Assembly (NCBI GenBank): GCA_017651225.1
Contig: JAGCDF010000069.1
Location: 1-32,366 of the forward strand
DNA length: 32,366 nt
From: Bacteroidales bacterium
Lineage (GTDB): Bacteria > Bacteroidota > Bacteroidia > Bacteroidales > UBA932
Reading direction: 5' to 3'
Shown here: positions 29,354 through 32,366 of the stretch, in pieces
Layout: each line of letters begins with the position of its first letter
Position numbering within the stretch: the stretch's first letter is position 1
Position numbers and translations under genes: made by a program
Notes under the pieces: model-generated
Seen by the model: the letters and a program-made list of their open reading frames with translations, nothing else
Told to the model about the DNA's origin: nothing
The model's database searches: none

Positions 29354-31966
29354 CTACAGGACCTGGAAGTCCAGGGCCTTGAGGTCCTCGTCGCGGGAAG
29401 AGGAGCCGTAGAGGATGCGGTACTTGCCCGGGCGGACGGAGAGGCCGTCCACGGAGGCGTCGTAGTACTCGAAGGCCTCGTCGTCGAGGGTGATGGCCAC
29501 CTTGGCCGTGGCACCCGGGGCGAGCTGCACCTTGTCGAAGCCCTTGAGGGCCTTGATCGGGGCGTCAGGGTTGTCGAGGGCCTGCACGTAAACCTGGGCG
29601 ATCTCGGCGCCGGCCACGGAGCCGGTGTTCGTCACCGGGAAGGTGACCGTGACCTTGCCGCCCTTCTTCATGGAGTTCTTGCTGAGCTTGCCCTCGCCGT
29701 AGCCGAAGGTGGTGTAGCTCAGGCCGTAACCGAAGGCGTACTGCGGCGTGCCGCGGAAGTAGCGGTAGGTGCGGTTATCCATGTTGTAATCCAGGAAATC
29801 CGGAAGGTCGGCGGTGGAAGCGTAGAAGGTGACAGGCAGCTTGGCGGACGGGTTGAAGTCGCCGAAGAGCACGTCGGCAAGGGCCTTGGCGCCGCCCTGG
29901 CCGGGATACCAGGCCTGCAGGAGGGCGTCGTACTGACCCTCGACGCTCGCGAAAGCGATGGCGGAGCCGGAGCAGTTCACGAACACCACCGGCTTGCCGG
30001 TCTCGTGCATGGCACGGACGAGGCGCTGCTGCACGGCAGGGAGCTCGATGTCGGCCTTGTCGCCGCCTTCGCCTTCCATCTGGGCGGAGATGCCGCCGAT
30101 GATGATGATGGCGTCAGCGTTGGCCGCCAGGGCCTTCTCCTCGGCGAAGTCGGCATACTTGCGCTCCACGAAGTCGGCGCGCAGCATGGCGAACGGACCG
30201 GAACCGCGACGGTACTCGATCTCGATGTCGAGCGGCTTGCCGGCCTGGACGTTGAAGGTCTTGTAGGAGGCGCCGCCGCGACGGCCGAAGCCGAAGCCCA
30301 TGCCGCCCATGGCGGGCTTGGCGTTCTCCACCACGCGGCCGTTGACCTTGAGGACGTAGCCGTTGTCGGAGGAGACGGTGTAGCTCATCGGGCCGGTGAA
30401 GTCAGGCACGAGGCGGCCCTTGATGCGGACGGAAATCTTGTCCGTAGGGATGCCCTCGGCGAAACCATAGGCACCGAAGGTGCTGAAGTTCAGCTCCTTG
30501 TAGTAGCCGCTGGTCTTCGGCTGGCCCTTCATCTCGCTGTTGTCCCAGAACTCCACGAACACGCCCTGGCCTTCGTTGAACTCCGGCAGGTGGTAGATCG
30601 TGTTGTAGTCGTCGGCGAGGGTGCAGCCCTTGGAGTAGAGGACATTGGCCTCAGGCAGGGCGTTCTTGATACCCTCGAGCAGGGAGTGCTTGTGATTGTC
30701 GGTCGGGGTGCCGCCGTAGTTGCCGTTGAGCAGGGCGACATCGTCGGCGTTCGGACCGACCACGAGGACGGTCTTCAGGCTCTTGGAGAGCGGGAGGACG
30801 CCGTTGTTCGCCAGGAGAACCATGGACTCGCGCGCGGCCTGGGTGGCCAGGGCGTCGTGCTCCTCGCTGCTGATCACGTCTTCGCCGAGTTTGGACCAGG
30901 GCACCATGTCGGCCGGGTCGAACATACCCAGCTCGAAGCGGCCGCGCAGGGTGCGGCGCAGGTGCTCGTCGAGGTCAGCCTCGCTGATCATACCCTTCTC
31001 CAGGGCCTCGGTGAGGGCCATCATGGTCTTGCCGCACTCAAGGTCGGTGCCGTGCAGGACAGCGTCCACGGTGGCGTGGAGGGCATCCGGCTGGGTCTCG
31101 TGCTGACCGCGGTTGAAGTAGTTGTTGATGGCGTCGCAGTCCGTCAGGATGATAGCCTCGTAGCCCCACTTGTTGCGCAGGATGTCCGTCAGCAGACGGT
31201 CGTTGGAGCAGCAGGGGACGTCCTCGTAGCGGTTGTAGGCGCACATGACTTCGCGCACGTCACCGTCCACGACGAGCTTCTCGAACGCGGGGAGGTAGGT
31301 CTCGAAGAGGTCACGCTGCGAGACGTGAGCGTTGTAGGTGTGGCGCAGGGGCTCCGGACCGCTGTGCACGGCGTAGTGCTTGGCGCACGCGTGGGTCTTG
31401 TAGTAGCGGGGATCGTTGCCCTGCATACCGAGCACGGTCTGCACACCCAGGACGCCGGAGAGGTAGGGATCCTCGCCGCAGGTCTCCTGGCCACGGCCCC
31501 AGCGCAGGTCGCGGAAAATGTTGACGTTCGGGCACCAAAAGGTGAGCTCCGGGTTGCCGGGATAGTAGGTCACGCCCATCGGCACGTTGAAGATGTCGTG
31601 GTCGGAACGGTTCCAGTTCGCACGGGCCTCGTCGGACACCTGCGAGAAGACATCGTACATCTGCTGCGGGTTGAAGGCGGCGGCCATGCCGATCGGCTGG
31701 GGATAGACGGTGTATCCGTCCTCGCGCACACCGTGGCAGGCCTCGCTCCACCAGTTGTAAGAGGGAATGCCGAGACGGTCCACGGAAATGGCCTTGTTCA
31801 TCATCAGACCCACCTTCTCTTCCGGGGTGAGCAGGGAGATCAGATTCTCAACGCGATCCTCAATTTTGAGTTTCGGGTTCTGGAACGGGTACTCATAGAC
31901 CTGCTTGGGGCCGCAGCCGACCAGCAGGAGGAGCACAAGCGGAATGGTTAAAAGGATTTTTTTCAT
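29354..31966 (-). CDS. Glycoside hydrolase family 3 lipoprotein, probable beta-xylosidase/beta-glucosidase
   Basis: 870 residues with a lipoprotein signal (lipobox VGC, Cys18). The GH3 N-terminal barrel carries NWWSEACHGV, GRGQETCGEDPYLSG, KHYAVHSG and the nucleophile Asp276 in ILTDCDAIN. Next is the GH3 C-terminal domain (ESMVLLANNGVLPL, VVGPNADD) with an inserted PA14-like module (about 450-600, YTVSSDNGYVLKVNG). A fibronectin-III-like end (AEIAQVYVQ) follows. The WWSEACHGV form is typical of xylan beta-xylosidases of rumen Bacteroidota, so short xylan products are the likely substrate; beta-glucosidase activity is possible. The ATG overlaps the stop of the upstream DUF1573-like gene (ATGA). 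Confidence 0.93.
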   Translation of the reverse strand: MKKILLTIPLVLLLLVGCGPKQVYEYPFQNPKLKIEDRVENLISLLTPEEKVGLMMNKAISVDRLGIPSYNWWSEACHGVREDGYTVYPQPIGMAAAFNPQQMYDVFSQVSDEARANWNRSDHDIFNVPMGVTYYPGNPELTFWCPNVNIFRDLRWGRGQETCGEDPYLSGVLGVQTVLGMQGNDPRYYKTHACAKHYAVHSGPEPLRHTYNAHVSQRDLFETYLPAFEKLVVDGDVREVMCAYNRYEDVPCCSNDRLLTDILRNKWGYEAIILTDCDAINNYFNRGQHETQPDALHATVDAVLHGTDLECGKTMMALTEALEKGMISEADLDEHLRRTLRGRFELGMFDPADMVPWSKLGEDVISSEEHDALATQAARESMVLLANNGVLPLSKSLKTVLVVGPNADDVALLNGNYGGTPTDNHKHSLLEGIKNALPEANVLYSKGCTLADDYNTIYHLPEFNEGQGVFVEFWDNSEMKGQPKTSGYYKELNFSTFGAYGFAEGIPTDKISVRIKGRLVPDFTGPMSYTVSSDNGYVLKVNGRVVENAKPAMGGMGFGFGRRGGASYKTFNVQAGKPLDIEIEYRRGSGPFAMLRADFVERKYADFAEEKALAANADAIIIIGGISAQMEGEGGDKADIELPAVQQRLVRAMHETGKPVVFVNCSGSAIAFASVEGQYDALLQAWYPGQGGAKALADVLFGDFNPSAKLPVTFYASTADLPDFLDYNMDNRTYRYFRGTPQYAFGYGLSYTTFGYGEGKLSKNSMKKGGKVTVTFPVTNTGSVAGAEIAQVYVQALDNPDAPIKALKGFDKVQLAPGATAKVAITLDDEAFEYYDASVDGLSVRPGKYRILYGSSSRDEDLKALDFQVL

Positions 31967-32366
31967 AAAATATGGATTGGTATTTCTTTGGCGGGACGAA
32001 GGGGGTCGTTGCTGAAGACCGTCAGGCGCGGAGATTCGCCGGTCGGAGCCGGCGAATGACGAGCGGTCAGCGAAATCTTCAGCGACTTGCCCGGGGCGAT
32101 GCGAAGAGATTCCGGGTCAAGCCCGGAATGACTGACTCCCTCGGGGAGTTCGATGGCATGGATGATCAGATCGGAGGCGCCGTCGTTGGTGATTTCGAGC
32201 GTGCCGCGCGGGGCGCGCGGGAGCAGCCCCTTGCGGAGCTCCACGGCGGCGTTGCGCAGCCGCGGGGCGTCGGGGGATTCCGGCGCCTGGGTGAGGCAGA
32301 GGCCGCTGACGGGCAGCTCCCGCAGGGCGGGGACGCCGTCGGGCGTGAGCCGCAGCGAGGCGCGCA
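31963..32366 (-). CDS. DUF1573-like protein, C-terminal part (partial)
   Basis: The frame is open from the window edge to a TGA at 31965-31963, giving at least 133 residues. GTLEITNDGASDLIIHAIELPEGV, then LRIAPGKSLKISLTA and LTVFSNDPLRPAKEIPIHIL follow the strand pattern of DUF1573/Ig-like domains of Bacteroidota exported proteins. Two GTCAT-type palindromes in the same frame (32032-32060, 32107-32132) encode HSPAPTGES and HSGLDPES. The stop overlaps the GH3 ATG. Its N-terminus, and so any signal peptide, is outside the window. Function unknown. Confidence 0.7.
   Translation of the reverse strand, partial: RASLRLTPDGVPALRELPVSGLCLTQAPESPDAPRLRNAAVELRKGLLPRAPRGTLEITNDGASDLIIHAIELPEGVSHSGLDPESLRIAPGKSLKISLTARHSPAPTGESPRLTVFSNDPLRPAKEIPIHIL
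32032..32060 (-). repeat. GTCAT-type palindrome in the DUF1573-like gene, copy 1
   Basis: The minus strand begins GTCATTCGCCGGCTCC and ends GGCGAATCT. The stem is ATTCGCCGG with CCGGCGAAT. Confidence 0.75.
32107..32132 (-). repeat. GTCAT-type palindrome in the DUF1573-like gene, copy 2
   Basis: The minus strand begins GTCATTCCGGGCTTG and ends ACCCGGAATCT. It lies 46 bases from copy 1 and has the same orientation. The stem is ATTCCGGG with CCCGGAAT. Confidence 0.8.

Noticed and set aside
30005-31951. 648-residue plus-strand frame across the GH3 gene
   Set aside because: Antisense shadow of the GH3 gene, which has complete catalytic motifs and a signal peptide on the minus strand.

Overview
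The window looks like a piece of a GC-rich member of the Bacteroidota, most likely Bacteroidales from a gut or rumen type habitat. The evidence is a SusC/SusD pair, lipoproteins with MKK-type signal peptides, -7 promoter elements of the TAnnTTTG type, the nusB-yajC-YbbR-coaE-DUF5606 gene order, a two-gene glycine-lipid acyltransferase operon, and typical family content (DUF3868, DUF3869, PUR/DUF3276). Assignment below order level is not possible from the sequence alone.

Layout. 1-2030: end of a SusC receptor and a complete SusD lipoprotein, closed by a strong terminator. 2031-2427: no gene, but a candidate minus-strand small RNA and two hairpins. 2428-3621: a class I/II aminotransferase. 3624-5608: a mobile element, bounded by 56-bp imperfect terminal inverted repeats and two arrays of TCCTCAAAA/TTTTGAGGA palindromes. 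It carries a frameshifted DNA-binding-type gene translationally coupled to a RAYT-like (REP-associated Y1 tyrosine) transposase. 5698-6324: an HD phosphohydrolase. 6352-9000: two head-to-head genes that both lack their 5' ends and meet near 7461-7465, which points to a rearrangement or an assembly join. 9053-14166: envelope genes (two beta-barrel type proteins, a secreted DUF3108-like protein, a DUF3869 lipoprotein with a His-rich tail, an OmpA-family porin). 14299-18365: coiled-coil protein, zapA, a probable 6S RNA, rny and a compact dsbD. 18360-20824 (minus): PUR-domain protein, MTA/SAH deaminase and purine nucleoside phosphorylase. 20911-25310: nusB-yajC-YbbR-coaE-DUF5606-rimO. 25340-25690: RNase P RNA. 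25673-27577 (minus): glycine-lipid acyltransferases. 27698-29182: carboxylesterase lipoprotein. 29354-32366 (minus): GH3 glycosidase behind a partial DUF1573-like gene.

The carbohydrate theme (SusC/D at one end, esterase and GH3 at the other) fits glycan or hemicellulose use. The middle is housekeeping: envelope, RNA decay, disulfide reduction, nucleoside salvage, translation and lipid synthesis.

Two repeat systems overlie the genes. The first is the TCCTCAAAA palindrome family, clustered at the RAYT element and present as a solitary pair at 29263-29347. The second is a GTCAT-headed palindrome of about 26 bp, found five times: in frame inside dsbD and rimO, twice in the DUF1573-like gene, and inside the RNase P RNA.
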